A DNA stretch of 64,000 nt. Source: Cellulomonas_A sp047229345. GTDB lineage: Bacteria; Actinomycetota; Actinomycetes; Actinomycetales; Cellulomonadaceae. The stretch spans positions 1 to 64,000 of the forward strand of contig NZ_JBFTER010000006.1 in assembly GCF_047229345.1 (NCBI RefSeq), in the 5' to 3' direction. Shown in pieces: positions 7,904 through 18,237 of this stretch. Both the position numbers and the translations under genes were made by a program. Position 1 is the stretch's first letter; each line of letters begins with the position of its first letter. Below the pieces are notes generated by a model, which worked only from the letters and a program-made list of their open reading frames with translations, did not search any database and was not told the DNA's origin.

Positions 7904-9670
7904 ATGAGGACTGCAGCACTGACGGCACGGCTCCGGAGCGACGCGCTCGACGCCCTGCGGAGCACCACCGAACCCGGCCAGGAGCTCGACGTCCTCGTCG
8001 TCGGCGGCGGCGTGACCGGGGCCGGCATCGCTCTCGACGCCGTCTCGCGCGGCCTGTCGACCGCGGTCGTCGAGGCCCAGGACTGGGCGAGCGGCACGTC
8101 GAGCCGGTCGAGCAAGCTCGTGCACGGCGGCCTGCGCTACCTGCAGATGCTCGACTTCCACCTCGTCCGCGAGGCCCTCACCGAGCGCGACCTGCTGATC
8201 AACCACCTCGCGCCGCACCTCGTGAAGCCCGTGAGCTTCCTGTACCCGCTCGAGAACCGCGTCTGGGAGCGCGCGTACGTCGGCGCCGGCGTCGCGCTCT
8301 ACGACACGCTCGCATCGGTCTACGGGACCAAGCGCGCGCTGCCGATGCACCGTCACCTGACCCGCAAGGGCATGGAGCGGCTGTTCCCCGACCTGCGCCA
8401 CGACGCCGCGATCGGCGCCGTCCGGTACTGGGACGCGAGCGTCGACGACGCGCGCCTGACCTCCACGATCATCCGCACGGCGGTGTCCTACGGCGCGCAC
8501 GCGGCGTCGCGCACGCAGGTCGTCGGCCTCCAGACGACGTCCGGCGGGGCGGTCACGGGCGCCGAGCTCGTCGACCTCGAGACCGGCGACCACATCGACG
8601 TGCGCGCGCGCCACGTCATCAACGCGACGGGCGTGTGGACCGAGGAGACGGAGTCTCTCGCGAAGAGCGACGGCGGCCTGCGCGTGCTCGCGAGCAAGGG
8701 CATCCACATCGTCGTCCCGCGCAGCCGGATCGCGGGCGACACCGGGCTGATCCTGCAGACCGAGAAGTCGGTCCTGTTCATCATCCCGTGGTCGCGGTAC
8801 TGGGTCATCGGCACCACGGACACCCCGTGGGAGCAGGACCTCGTGCACCCCGTCGCGACGTCCGCGGACATCGACTACGTCATCGAGCACGCCAACGAGG
8901 TGCTGTCCCGGCCCATCACGCGCGAGGACGTCATCGGGACGTGGGCGGGCCTGCGCCCGCTGCTGCAGCCCGGCACCAAGGCCGGCACGTCGTCCGCCAA
9001 GGTCTCGCGCGAGCACACCGTCGCGTCCCCGACGCCGGGCCTCACCGTGATCGCGGGCGGCAAGCTCACGACGTACCGGGTCATGGCGAAGGACGCGGTC
9101 GACTTCGCGATCGGCTCCCGGGCGACGAGCCTGCCGTCGATCACGCACGAGCTCCCGCTCGTCGGCGCCGAGGGCCTCGCCGTCCTGCAGCGCCGCTCCC
9201 GGGCCATCGGGCAGAAGTACGGCTGGGACCGCGGGCGGATGGACCACCTGCTGCACCGGTACGGGTCCCTGCTCGGCGAGCTGCTCGACCTCGTCGACGA
9301 GAACCCCGCGCTCGGCGACCCCGTGCCGGGCGCCGAGGCGTACATCGGCGCGGAGGTCGTCTACTCCGTCAGCCACGAGGGTGCGCTGCACCTCGACGAC
9401 GTGATGATGCACCGCACGCGCCTGAACTACGAGGTCGCCGACAAGGGCGTCGCCGCGCTCGAGCACATCGTCGACCTCATCGCGCCGGTCCTCGGGTGGA
9501 GCGACGCGCAGCGCGCCGCGGAGCTCGCCGGGTACCGCGAGCGCGCCGCCGCCGAGGAGGCCGCAGCTGCGCTGCCCGACGACGAGTCCGCGGTCCGTGA
9601 GCGCCTGCGCGCCGCGGACATCGCCCCGCTCGTCCCGATCTCCGGCGGGCAGGTGCCCGCCGGTTCCTGA
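7904..9670 (+). CDS. glpD: Glycerol-3-phosphate dehydrogenase (FAD), aerobic
   Basis: Oxidises glycerol-3-phosphate to dihydroxyacetone phosphate at the membrane, passing electrons to quinone. About 588 aa, normal for the family. Visible: FAD dinucleotide motif LVVGGGVTGAGIALDAVSRG, the family signature SSRSSKLVHGGLRYLQ, the DAO domain, and a C-terminal helical DAO_C domain. The ATG at 7904 starts just before the Rossmann fold; a GGGGGT stretch about 10 nt upstream could serve as a weak ribosome binding site. First gene of glpD-glpF-glpK, whose order matches glycerol uptake, phosphorylation and oxidation. Confidence 0.96.
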   Translation: MRTAALTARLRSDALDALRSTTEPGQELDVLVVGGGVTGAGIALDAVSRGLSTAVVEAQDWASGTSSRSSKLVHGGLRYLQMLDFHLVREALTERDLLINHLAPHLVKPVSFLYPLENRVWERAYVGAGVALYDTLASVYGTKRALPMHRHLTRKGMERLFPDLRHDAAIGAVRYWDASVDDARLTSTIIRTAVSYGAHAASRTQVVGLQTTSGGAVTGAELVDLETGDHIDVRARHVINATGVWTEETESLAKSDGGLRVLASKGIHIVVPRSRIAGDTGLILQTEKSVLFIIPWSRYWVIGTTDTPWEQDLVHPVATSADIDYVIEHANEVLSRPITREDVIGTWAGLRPLLQPGTKAGTSSAKVSREHTVASPTPGLTVIAGGKLTTYRVMAKDAVDFAIGSRATSLPSITHELPLVGAEGLAVLQRRSRAIGQKYGWDRGRMDHLLHRYGSLLGELLDLVDENPALGDPVPGAEAYIGAEVVYSVSHEGALHLDDVMMHRTRLNYEVADKGVAALEHIVDLIAPVLGWSDAQRAAELAGYRERAAAEEAAAALPDDESAVRERLRAADIAPLVPISGGQVPAGS

Positions 9671-9710
9671 CCGCTGAGGCGGTCTCACTCCAACAGGAAG
9701 GGGCGCAACG

Positions 9711-10472
9711 ATGGGCTCCGTCACCATGGCGCAGGTCCTCATGTCCGAGGTGGTCGGCACCGCTCTGCTGATCCTGCTCGGCGCCGGTGTCGTCGCGAAC
9801 GTGATCCTCCCCCGCAACAAGGGGTTCGACGGCGGCTGGCTCCTCATCAACTTCGGGTGGGGGCTCGCGGTGTTCGTCGGCGTGTACGCCGCCTTCCGCT
9901 CGGGTGCACACCTCAACCCCGCAGTGACGATCGGACTGTTCGCCGCGCAGGAGCCGTTCGCCAGCGCCCGCGTCGGCGAGAGGCTGGAGGTGACCGTCGA
10001 GCCGACGTTCTCGAACATGCTCCTGTACTTCGGTGCCGAGCTGCTCGGCGCGTTCATCGGCGCGGTGCTGGCCTACCTGGCGTACAAGAAGCACTTCGAC
10101 GAGGACGCCGACCCGGCGACCAAGCTCGCGGTCTTCTCGACCGGCCCGGCGATCCGCTCGTACGGCTGGAACCTCGTCACCGAGGTGCTCGGCACGTTCG
10201 TGCTGGTCTTCTGGGTCGTCGGCTCGGGCCGGACGCCGTCGGGGCTGGGGCCGCTCGCGGTCGCGCTCGTCGTCGTCGGCATCGGTGCGTCGCTCGGTGG
10301 CCCCACGGGGTACGCCATCAACCCGGCCCGCGACCTGGGGCCCCGCATCGCCCACGCCCTGCTGCCGATCCGCGGCAAGGGCTCGAGCGACTGGTCGTAC
10401 GCGTGGGTGCCGGTCGTCGGCCCGCTCCTCGGCGGTCTGCTCGGCGGCCTCGCGGGCGCCGCGTACGTCTGA
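9711..10472 (+). CDS. glpF: Glycerol facilitator, MIP/aquaglyceroporin
   Basis: Membrane channel for glycerol, about 253 aa with six membrane segments. Both pore half-helices are visible: HLNPAVTIGL and AINPARDLGPR; the Asp after NPAR marks the glycerol-conducting rather than water-only branch. It starts 40 nt after glpD with the strong ribosome binding site AGGAAGGGG, and lies upstream of glpK. An acidic loop (HFDEDADPATK) separates the two pore halves. Confidence 0.95.
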   Translation: MGSVTMAQVLMSEVVGTALLILLGAGVVANVILPRNKGFDGGWLLINFGWGLAVFVGVYAAFRSGAHLNPAVTIGLFAAQEPFASARVGERLEVTVEPTFSNMLLYFGAELLGAFIGAVLAYLAYKKHFDEDADPATKLAVFSTGPAIRSYGWNLVTEVLGTFVLVFWVVGSGRTPSGLGPLAVALVVVGIGASLGGPTGYAINPARDLGPRIAHALLPIRGKGSSDWSYAWVPVVGPLLGGLLGGLAGAAYV

Positions 10473-10627
10473 CCCGGCACCTCGGCACGCCGCAGCACCC
10501 ACCCCCGTCCCCACGACCCCCGGACGCGGGACCCGCGCAACGACGCACGGGCCCCGCTCCGGGCGCCTCACCCCCACCACCCCCACGAACGCGTACCTCA
10601 CCACCCCGCACCCGAGAGAGGTCCTCC

Positions 10628-12145
<1,518 letters not shown>

Positions 12146-12196
12146 CCACCGCTGACCGGACCGCACCCGCAGGGGCACCCCGACGAGGGGGCCGTA

Positions 12197-12245
12197 CGCG
12201 CCGGGCAGGCCGCTCCCCACCGGGAGGACGTGCCTGCCCGGCGCG
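12197..12245 (+). terminator. Terminator hairpin after glpK
   Basis: Perfect 14-bp stem (CGCGCCGGGCAGGC with its complement) and a 21-nt loop, about 50 nt after the glpK stop. No U run, as is common for actinobacterial terminators. Confidence 0.65.
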
Positions 12246-12289
12246 CACAGTTCATCCCCTCAGGCCCGGCGCCCGCCGCCGCCCGATGA

Positions 12290-12295
12290 CAGGAT
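12290..12295 (+). promoter_or_regulatory. -10 element CAGGAT of a leaderless promoter
   Basis: Seven nt before the ATG at 12303. Confidence 0.4.
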
Positions 12296-12302
12296 CACGC
12301 TC

Positions 12303-13238
12303 ATGACCACCGTTGCTGTCACCGGAGCCTGCGGCAAGGCCGGCCGCGCCGTCGTCGCCGACCTCCTCGCCCACGGGTACACCGTCCTGGCCACCGACGT
12401 CGTCGGCGTCCCCGGGGACGAGGGCGACCTCGGCACCCCGCTGGTGCACGCCGACCTGACCGACTACGGGCAGGCCATCGAGGCGCTCGCGGGCGCGCAG
12501 ATGGTCGTGCACCTCGCGAACATCCCCGCACCGGGCCGCTCGACCCCACCGGAGACGATCAACCGCAACACGACGATGAACACCAACGTGTTCCTCGCGG
12601 CGGCGCGGCTCGGCGTCCGCAAGGTCGTGTGGGCGTCGAGCGAGACGGCCCTCGGGCTGCCGTTCGCGAACGGCCCGCAGTACGTGCCCGTCGACGAGGC
12701 GCATTTCCCGCACCCCACGACGACGTACGCGCTGTCGAAGGTGCTCGGCGAGGAGACCGCGAAGCACATCTCGACGCTCACGGGCATCCCGTTCGTGGGC
12801 CTGCGGATCTCGAACATCTTCCGGCCCGAGGACTACGCGCGGGTGCCGGGGTTCCAGGACGACGCGCAGGCCCGCCGGTGGAACCTGTGGGGCTACGTCG
12901 ACGCTCGCGACGTCGCCCAGGCCGTGCGCCGGGCGCTCGAGACGGAGACGACCGGCTCCCACAACGTCATCGTCGCCGCGGCGGACACGATCATGGACCG
13001 CCCCTCGGCCGAGCTGCTCGACGAGGTCTTCCCCGACGCCGAGCGCCGCCGGGACGTCAGCGGCAACGAGACGCTGCTGTCGATCGACGCCGCGCGCGAG
13101 CTGCTCGGGTACTCCCCCGAGCACTCGTGGCGCGACCAGCCCGGCGCGTCGGTCGGGACGCGGGACGACGCGGCGCACGACGGCTCGCACGACGACGCCC
13201 GCGCCCGGGACGACGAGGCGATCGACCCGCAGATCTGA
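12303..13238 (+). CDS. NAD(P)-dependent epimerase/dehydrogenase (extended SDR)
   Basis: About 311 aa. Rossmann motif TGACGKAGRAVV at the N-terminus, WASSE and active-site YALSK (YxxxK) are those of an extended SDR acting on a sugar or sugar acid. The short length and WGYVDARDVAQAV loop resemble uronate dehydrogenase-like and nucleoside-sugar epimerase-like oxidoreductases; the substrate is not certain. CAGGAT lies 7 nt before the ATG with no ribosome binding site, so it may be leaderless. It converges on the ThuA-like gene across a 12-bp hairpin. The last 35 residues are Asp/His-rich and probably disordered. Confidence 0.82.
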   Translation: MTTVAVTGACGKAGRAVVADLLAHGYTVLATDVVGVPGDEGDLGTPLVHADLTDYGQAIEALAGAQMVVHLANIPAPGRSTPPETINRNTTMNTNVFLAAARLGVRKVVWASSETALGLPFANGPQYVPVDEAHFPHPTTTYALSKVLGEETAKHISTLTGIPFVGLRISNIFRPEDYARVPGFQDDAQARRWNLWGYVDARDVAQAVRRALETETTGSHNVIVAAADTIMDRPSAELLDEVFPDAERRRDVSGNETLLSIDAARELLGYSPEHSWRDQPGASVGTRDDAAHDGSHDDARARDDEAIDPQI

Positions 13239-13250
13239 CGTCCGGACGCT

Positions 13251-13289
13251 CCTGCGCCCCGCCGCCCGCACCGGGCCGCGGGGCGCAGG
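13251..13289. terminator. Bidirectional terminator hairpin
   Basis: Perfect 12-bp stem CCTGCGCCCCGC / GCGGGGCGCAGG, 15-nt loop, between the convergent epimerase and ThuA-like genes. Confidence 0.7.
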
Positions 13290-13308
13290 TGCTCCCGGCC
13301 GGCGGAGG

Positions 13309-13998
13309 TCAGCCGCGGCGCAGCAGCCAGCGGATCTCGCGCGCGAGCAGACCGCGTCGCCCGTGCGACTCGTAGGACTCGACGCCGTGCCCGAGCGCGT
13401 CGTACACGACCCGCCCCCGACCGACCTCCGGGACCCCCTCGCGGGCCCACGCGACGGGCTGGCGCAGGCCGTCCGCGGCGAACCACACGAGCGGCTGCAC
13501 GCCGTCGGCGACCTCGAGGTCGGTGTACCGCTCGTCGTACAGCTCGAACGGCTTGAGGCCGGCCGTCACGGGGTGCGTCTCGTCGGGCTCGACCGTCCAG
13601 CGCTCGATGGGCGGGTGCCACGAGCGCCCCTCGACCCACCGGCCGCCGAGCAGGTGGTCCCACGCGGGGCTGTCGCGGAACGTCATCGCCGCGGCGTGCA
13701 GCCCGAGCAGCGACCCGCCGGTGCGCACGTGCTCGGCGAGCGCGCGGTGCCCGGGCGCCCAGTCGGCGTCGGTCCCGTCGTGCTCGGGGTCCGGGCGCCC
13801 CACGGAGGACATCACCACGACGAGGTCGGGCCCGTCGGTGCCCAGCGCCTCGAGGGAGCCCGGCCGGGTCCCTCGCACGTCGACGTCGACGTCGAGCGCC
13901 GTGAGCTCGCGCGCGACCCGGTACGCCGTCCCCGGCAGGTCGTGCCAGGCGTCCTCGTACCGCCCCGTGCCGACCAGGACCCACGCACGCTGCCGCAT
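13309..13998 (-). CDS. ThuA-like domain protein
   Basis: About 229 aa with the class I glutamine amidotransferase-like ThuA fold. Markers: VVVMSSVG, GGSLLGLHAAAMTF (position of the nucleophile elbow, here without Cys), GGRWVEGRSWHPP and the late DALGHGVESYESH with its catalytic-type His. ThuA family members act on 3-keto-sugars in trehalose/sucrose utilisation, usually next to Gfo/Idh dehydrogenases; such enzymes occur at 19.4 and 34.9 kb. TAGCCT lies exactly 6 nt before the ATG, so translation is probably leaderless. Divergent from the LacI gene at 14122. Confidence 0.82.
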   Translation of the reverse strand: MRQRAWVLVGTGRYEDAWHDLPGTAYRVARELTALDVDVDVRGTRPGSLEALGTDGPDLVVVMSSVGRPDPEHDGTDADWAPGHRALAEHVRTGGSLLGLHAAAMTFRDSPAWDHLLGGRWVEGRSWHPPIERWTVEPDETHPVTAGLKPFELYDERYTDLEVADGVQPLVWFAADGLRQPVAWAREGVPEVGRGRVVYDALGHGVESYESHGRRGLLAREIRWLLRRG

Positions 13999-14004
13999 CC
14001 CGCC

Positions 14005-14010
14005 AGGCTA
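14005..14010 (-). promoter_or_regulatory. -10 element TAGCCT of a leaderless promoter
   Basis: Six nt before the ATG of the ThuA-like gene. Confidence 0.5.
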
Positions 14011-14108
14011 CGGGGCACGTGCTCGGACAGGAGGTCGTTCGCGGCCCCGTTCGGTCCCGTCGGGGCCGGAACGGCGGGCGCATCCCGCTCGGCGGCGCGG
14101 ATTGCCCC

Positions 14109-14114
14109 TACCCT
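14109..14114 (+). promoter_or_regulatory. -10 element TACCCT of a leaderless promoter
   Basis: Seven nt before the ATG of the LacI gene at 14122. Confidence 0.5.
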
Positions 14115-14121
14115 GACCTCC

Positions 14122-15156
14122 ATGGCCGGACCCGTGACCCTGAGCGACGTCGCCCGCGAGGCAGGGGTCTCCCTCGCGACGGCGTCCCGCGCCATCAACG
14201 GCAGCGCGAACCGCACCGTGCGCGAGGACCTGCGCGAGCGCGTGCTCGCCGCGGCGTCGAGGCTCCGGTACTCCCCCGACGCGAACGCCCAGGCCATGGC
14301 GCGCGGGCGGACCACGTCGCTCGGCCTCGTCGTGCACGACATCGCCGACCCGTACTTCTCGTCGATCGCCGCCGGCGTGACGACCGCCGCCGACACCGCA
14401 GGGCTCGCCGTGACGCTCGCGAGCACGCAGCACGATGCGTCGCGCGAGACCGAGCTCGTGCAGCTCATGCACCGCCAGCGCGCCCGGGCGATCATCATCG
14501 CGGGCGGCCGGCTCGACGACGAGGACGCGAACCAGCGGCTGCGCCGCGCGCTCGCCGACTACCGGCGCGGCGGCGGCTCGGTCGCGCTCGTCGGGCAGCC
14601 GATCCTCGAGGTCGACACCGTGGTGGTCGGCAACGCCGACGGTGCGGCGGCGCTCGCGCGGGCCCTGCACGGGCTCGGCTACCGGCGCTTCGCGGTGCTC
14701 GCCGGACCGGAGGGCCACCTCACGGCGCGCGACCGGCTCGCGGGGTTCTCGGACGCGCTGATCGACCTCGGGCTCGTGCTCGAGCCGAGCTCCGTGGTGC
14801 GCAGCGCGTTCACGCGCGACGGCGGCTACGAGGGCATGCGCACGCTGCTCGGCTCGGGCGCCCAGGTCGACGTGGTGTTCGCGGTCAACGACGTCATGGC
14901 GGTCGGGGCCATGGCCGCCGCGCGCGACGCCGGGCTCGAGGTGCCGCGCGACGTCGCGGTCGCCGGGTTCGACGACATCGTGACGCTGCGCGACGTGACT
15001 CCCCCGCTCACCACCGTGCGCGTCCCGCTCGTCGACATCGGGGTCGCCGCGACCCAGCTCGCGCTCGCCGCGCCCGCCGACGAGCCGCGCCTCGTGCACG
15101 TCGAGGGCACCGTGGTGCTGCGGGCGTCGACCCCGGAGCGCACGCCCGCGGGCTGA
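14122..15156 (+). CDS. LacI-family transcriptional regulator
   Basis: About 344 aa. N-terminal HTH TLSDVAREAGVSLATASRAI plus hinge helix, then a sugar-binding core (LGLVVHDIADPYFSSIAAG, FAVNDVMAVGAM, VAGFDDIVTLRDVTPPLTTV). It is the LacI gene nearest the ABC importer and so the best local candidate for reading the GGAAAGCGCTTTCC-like operators found at 19.29, 34.88 and 45.42 kb, but this link is inference; a second LacI gene lies at 31440. Confidence 0.93.
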   Translation: MAGPVTLSDVAREAGVSLATASRAINGSANRTVREDLRERVLAAASRLRYSPDANAQAMARGRTTSLGLVVHDIADPYFSSIAAGVTTAADTAGLAVTLASTQHDASRETELVQLMHRQRARAIIIAGGRLDDEDANQRLRRALADYRRGGGSVALVGQPILEVDTVVVGNADGAAALARALHGLGYRRFAVLAGPEGHLTARDRLAGFSDALIDLGLVLEPSSVVRSAFTRDGGYEGMRTLLGSGAQVDVVFAVNDVMAVGAMAAARDAGLEVPRDVAVAGFDDIVTLRDVTPPLTTVRVPLVDIGVAATQLALAAPADEPRLVHVEGTVVLRASTPERTPAG

Positions 15157-15183
15157 CCGGCGGAGCAACCCCGCGGGTGCCGT

Positions 15184-15229
15184 CCCGGGCTCGCCCGTCG
15201 CGAGAGGCCCGGCCCGGGCTCTCCCGTCG
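15184..15229 (+). repeat. 17-bp direct repeat
   Basis: CCCGGGCTCGCCCGTCG (15184-15200) recurs at 15213-15229 with one mismatch, upstream of the SSI lipoprotein gene. Confidence 0.5.
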
Positions 15230-15297
15230 GGGCGCACCGGGGGTCCGCCCTGTCCCTCCGGCGGGCGACGCGTCAGGATGGGCCCAGGAGGTGCGCC

Positions 15298-15795
15298 GTG
15301 CGCAACCACACGATCGTGCTCGTCGTCGCCGTGCTCACGCTCGTCGGGTGCGCCGCCCCGGGCGAGGACGAGCCGGGCGGCGCGGCGCCGCCGTCCGGCA
15401 CGCCCGAGGGGGAGACGACCGGCCCCACCCCGAGCCCGACCACCGGGGACCCGACGGAGGCACCCGCCGCCGTCGGAGCCTCGCTCACGGTCGTGCTCGA
15501 CGAGACCGGCTCGGGAGCGGTCCGGACGATGACCCTGACCTGCGACCCCGTCGGCGGCGACCACCCGGACCCGGCCGCGGCGTGCGCGGCCCTCGCCGCC
15601 GCCGGCCCCGGCGCGTTCGACGCTCCCCCGGGCGACGTCATGTGCACGCAGGTGTACGACGGGCCGCAGGTCGCGACCGTCGAGGGCACGGTCGGCGGCG
15701 TGCCGGTGAGCGCACGGTTCTCGCGCACCGACGGCTGCGAGATCGGCCGCTGGGACGCGCTGGCCCCGCTGCTCGGGAGCACCGGCGGCGCCTGA
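15298..15795 (+). CDS. Membrane-anchored subtilisin inhibitor-like (SSI) lipoprotein
   Basis: About 165 aa. Lipobox LTLVGC gives a lipidated Cys18; a Thr/Pro/Gly linker follows to about residue 58, then an SSI-fold domain: LTVVLDETG, RTMTLTCDPVGG.HPDPAAAC, MCTQVYDGPQVATVEGT and FSRTDGCEIGRWD with the usual four Cys. Known SSI proteins block subtilisin-like proteases by a reactive bond in the C-x-x-V-Y loop; here P1 would be Gln, common in lipidated homologues and different from the Met or Lys of classical SSI. GTG start with GGAGG 5 nt upstream. Confidence 0.85.
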   Translation: MRNHTIVLVVAVLTLVGCAAPGEDEPGGAAPPSGTPEGETTGPTPSPTTGDPTEAPAAVGASLTVVLDETGSGAVRTMTLTCDPVGGDHPDPAAACAALAAAGPGAFDAPPGDVMCTQVYDGPQVATVEGTVGGVPVSARFSRTDGCEIGRWDALAPLLGSTGGA

Positions 15796-15825
15796 GCAGC
15801 GCGCCGCACGCCGGACCGCACGCAC

Positions 15826-15864
15826 GGCGACGGCCGGGGTGCGCCGTCCACCCCGGCCGTCGTC
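15826..15864. terminator. Bidirectional terminator hairpin
   Basis: Perfect 14-bp stem CGACGGCCGGGGTG / CACCCCGGCCGTCG extended by a G-U and a G-C pair, 7-nt loop, between the convergent SSI and solute-binding protein genes. Confidence 0.75.
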
Positions 15865-15880
15865 ATCCCCTGCTCAGGGC

Positions 15881-17224
15881 TCAGCGCGTCGCGTTCTTGA
15901 CCTCGGCGGTGAACTGCTCGGCGGCCTGCTCGGGCGTGAGCCGGTCGAAGAGCACCTCCTGGTTGACGCGACGGATGATCGTGGCGACCTCGCCCGACCC
16001 GACGGGCGGGACCGGGACGCCGTCGACGATCTCGTCCTGCAGGTCCGTCAGGAAGTCGGCGGCCTGCTGGTCCACGGCGGAGAACTTCGGCTTGACCGCC
16101 TCGCGGACCTCGAGGTTCGCCGGGAGCCCACGGTCGGAGAGCAGGATCTCGCCGGCCTCCTCGCTGTTCACGAGGAAGTCGATGAACTGCGCCGCGGCCT
16201 GCGGGTGCTTCGAGTTCTTCGCGATCGAGTAGTACATCGCGGGCTTGAAGTACATGCCGGTGCGCTCGTGCTCCGACTCGCCGGGGAAGCGCAGGAGCGT
16301 GAGCTCACGCCCCGCCGCGGTCGAGATGGCGCCGAGCTGGTTGGTCCACCAGACGCCCATGGCGCCCGTCTGCGTGCCGAGCAGCGAGCCCTCGGGGCCC
16401 GCGGCGTCGACCTCGACCGACTTCGCGCCGTCGGGCTGGCCGCCCGCCTTGCGGATGTCGACCGACAGCTGCCACCACTCGGCGAGCAGCTCGTCGTCGT
16501 AGCCGACCTCGCCGTTCTCGTCGTAGAGGTTCTGGCCCTGCTGCCGCGCGTAGATCGAGAAGCCCGGCTCGTTGAACGCGTAGTCCTGCGTGCCGTAGAC
16601 CGCCCCGCCGGTGTTCGCCGTGATCTTCGTGGCGATGTCGAGGTAGTCGTCCCACGTCCACGTCTTGTCGTCGGGCATCTCGACGCCCGCCGCCTCGAAG
16701 GCCGCCGGGTCGGCGAAGACCGCGTAGGCGTTGACGCCGGTCGGCACGCCGAACGTGCCGTCGTCGAACGACGCCGACTCGACGACCGAGGGGTCGATGT
16801 TCGACAGGTCGAGCGTGTCCTCGACCGTCGAGAGGTCGAGCAGGACGCCGCGCGTCGCGTAGTCGCGCAGGTACCGCTCCTCCTGCGTGATGACGTCGGG
16901 GGCGTCGTCGGCGGCGACGGACGTCGCGAGCTTGTCCCAGTAGCCGCCCCAGTCGGTGAAGTCGCCCTGCACCGTGATGTTGGGGTACTCCGCCTGGAAC
17001 GCGTCGATGACCTGCTGCGTGAGCTGGTGGCGGGTGTCGGAGCCCCACCACGAGAAGCGGATCGTGACGGGCCCGGTCTCGGTGGGGGCCGAGGCGGGCT
17101 CGGAGGCTTCCGGCGTCGCCTCGCCCTGCCCGCACGCGGTGAGGGCGAGGGCCGCGACACCGAGCGCCGCGGCGAGCCGCACGCTGCGCCGCAGGTGCGG
17201 GCGGCGGGTCGTGAGAAGAGACAT
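15881..17224 (-). CDS. ABC sugar transporter, solute-binding lipoprotein
   Basis: About 447 aa family 1 extracellular solute-binding protein. Signal peptide and lipobox ALTAC (lipidated Cys31), then IRFSWWGSDTRHQLTQQVIDAF typical of carbohydrate binding proteins, and a C-terminal Trp/Tyr-rich ligand region (GVWWTNQLG, GMYFKPAMYYSI). It captures a sugar, probably an oligosaccharide or modified monosaccharide, and delivers it to the two permeases encoded upstream in the same operon. GAAGGAG ribosome binding site 7 nt before the ATG. No ATPase gene is in the operon; a shared MsiK-type ATPase elsewhere is usual in actinobacteria. Confidence 0.93.
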   Translation of the reverse strand: MSLLTTRRPHLRRSVRLAAALGVAALALTACGQGEATPEASEPASAPTETGPVTIRFSWWGSDTRHQLTQQVIDAFQAEYPNITVQGDFTDWGGYWDKLATSVAADDAPDVITQEERYLRDYATRGVLLDLSTVEDTLDLSNIDPSVVESASFDDGTFGVPTGVNAYAVFADPAAFEAAGVEMPDDKTWTWDDYLDIATKITANTGGAVYGTQDYAFNEPGFSIYARQQGQNLYDENGEVGYDDELLAEWWQLSVDIRKAGGQPDGAKSVEVDAAGPEGSLLGTQTGAMGVWWTNQLGAISTAAGRELTLLRFPGESEHERTGMYFKPAMYYSIAKNSKHPQAAAQFIDFLVNSEEAGEILLSDRGLPANLEVREAVKPKFSAVDQQAADFLTDLQDEIVDGVPVPPVGSGEVATIIRRVNQEVLFDRLTPEQAAEQFTAEVKNATR

Positions 17225-17298
17225 CGTGCTCCTTCGGTGGGGGTGAGGGCGGTACTCCGTGCGCACCGTCGCGCACGGTTCAGGGCCGAGCCGAGCGG

Positions 17299-18237
17299 TC
17301 ACTTGATGCCCGTCGTGGCGATTCCCTTGACGAGGTACTTCTGACCGAAGAGGAAGACGAGGAACAGCGGGACGAGCGAGACGATCGACATCGCGAACAT
17401 CGGGCCCCACGAGCTCTCGCCCGTGGCGTCGATGAAGCTGCGCAGCGCGATCGGGACCGTGTACATGTCCGGCTTGGTGAGGAAGATGAGCTGCCGGAAG
17501 AAGTCGTTCCAGGTCCAGATGAACGAGAAGATCGCGGTCGTCGCGAGGGCCGGCGTGGACAGCGGCAGCATGATCTGGAAGTAGATCCGGGCGTGCCCCG
17601 CGCCGTCGATCCGCGCGGCCTCGTCGAGCTCGCGGGGAAGGCCCCGGAAGAACTGGACCATGAGGAAGATGAAGAACGCGTCCGTCGCGAGCAGGTGCGG
17701 GACGATGATCGGCAGGAACGTGTTGATCCAGCCGAGCTCGGAGAACAGCACGTACTGCGGCACGATCACGACGTGGACCGGCAGCATGATCGACATCAGC
17801 ATGATCGCGAACCAGAACTTGCGGCCCTTGAAGTTGAGCCGCGCGAACGCGTACGCGGCGGCCGAGCACGAGAGCAGGTTCCCGAGCAGGACCCCGAGCA
17901 CGAGGATCGCCGAGTTCAGCAGGTAGTGGCTGAACGGGTGCGTGAGCGCGTTCCAGCCGACCGAGTAGTTGCTGAGGTCGATCGCGGACGGGATGAGGCC
18001 CGGCTCGCGGAAGATCAGCGCGCTCGGCTTGATCGAGCTCGCGATCATCCACAGCAGCGGGTACAGCATCACGAAGCCGAAGGCGACGAGGGCCGTGTGC
18101 TTGAGGGCCGACTTGGCGTGACCGACCCACGGGGAACGGCGCTTGCGGCTCGCGGTGGCGGCGGCGGAGGCGGCCTCGACCGCGGCCGTCCGGTGCAGGT
18201 CGTTGTGCACGACGGGGCGGTGGGCGGTGTCAGTCAT
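17299..18237 (-). CDS. Carbohydrate ABC transporter permease (MalG/LacG type)
   Basis: About 312 aa inner-membrane permease with six predicted segments and the EAA coupling loop ELDEAARIDGAG that docks the ATPase. The first 40 residues are an Ala/Arg-rich cytosolic tail. Its ATG overlaps the stop region of the partner permease gene by 8 bp, so translation is coupled. Second permease of the importer encoded by 19177-15881. Confidence 0.94.
   Translation of the reverse strand: MTDTAHRPVVHNDLHRTAAVEAASAAATASRKRRSPWVGHAKSALKHTALVAFGFVMLYPLLWMIASSIKPSALIFREPGLIPSAIDLSNYSVGWNALTHPFSHYLLNSAILVLGVLLGNLLSCSAAAYAFARLNFKGRKFWFAIMLMSIMLPVHVVIVPQYVLFSELGWINTFLPIIVPHLLATDAFFIFLMVQFFRGLPRELDEAARIDGAGHARIYFQIMLPLSTPALATTAIFSFIWTWNDFFRQLIFLTKPDMYTVPIALRSFIDATGESSWGPMFAMSIVSLVPLFLVFLFGQKYLVKGIATTGIK

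Noticed and set aside
7783..10057. Minus-strand frame continuing upstream of the SorC regulator across glpD
   Set aside because: It is an upstream extension with no domain; the regulator starts at 7780 or 7756.
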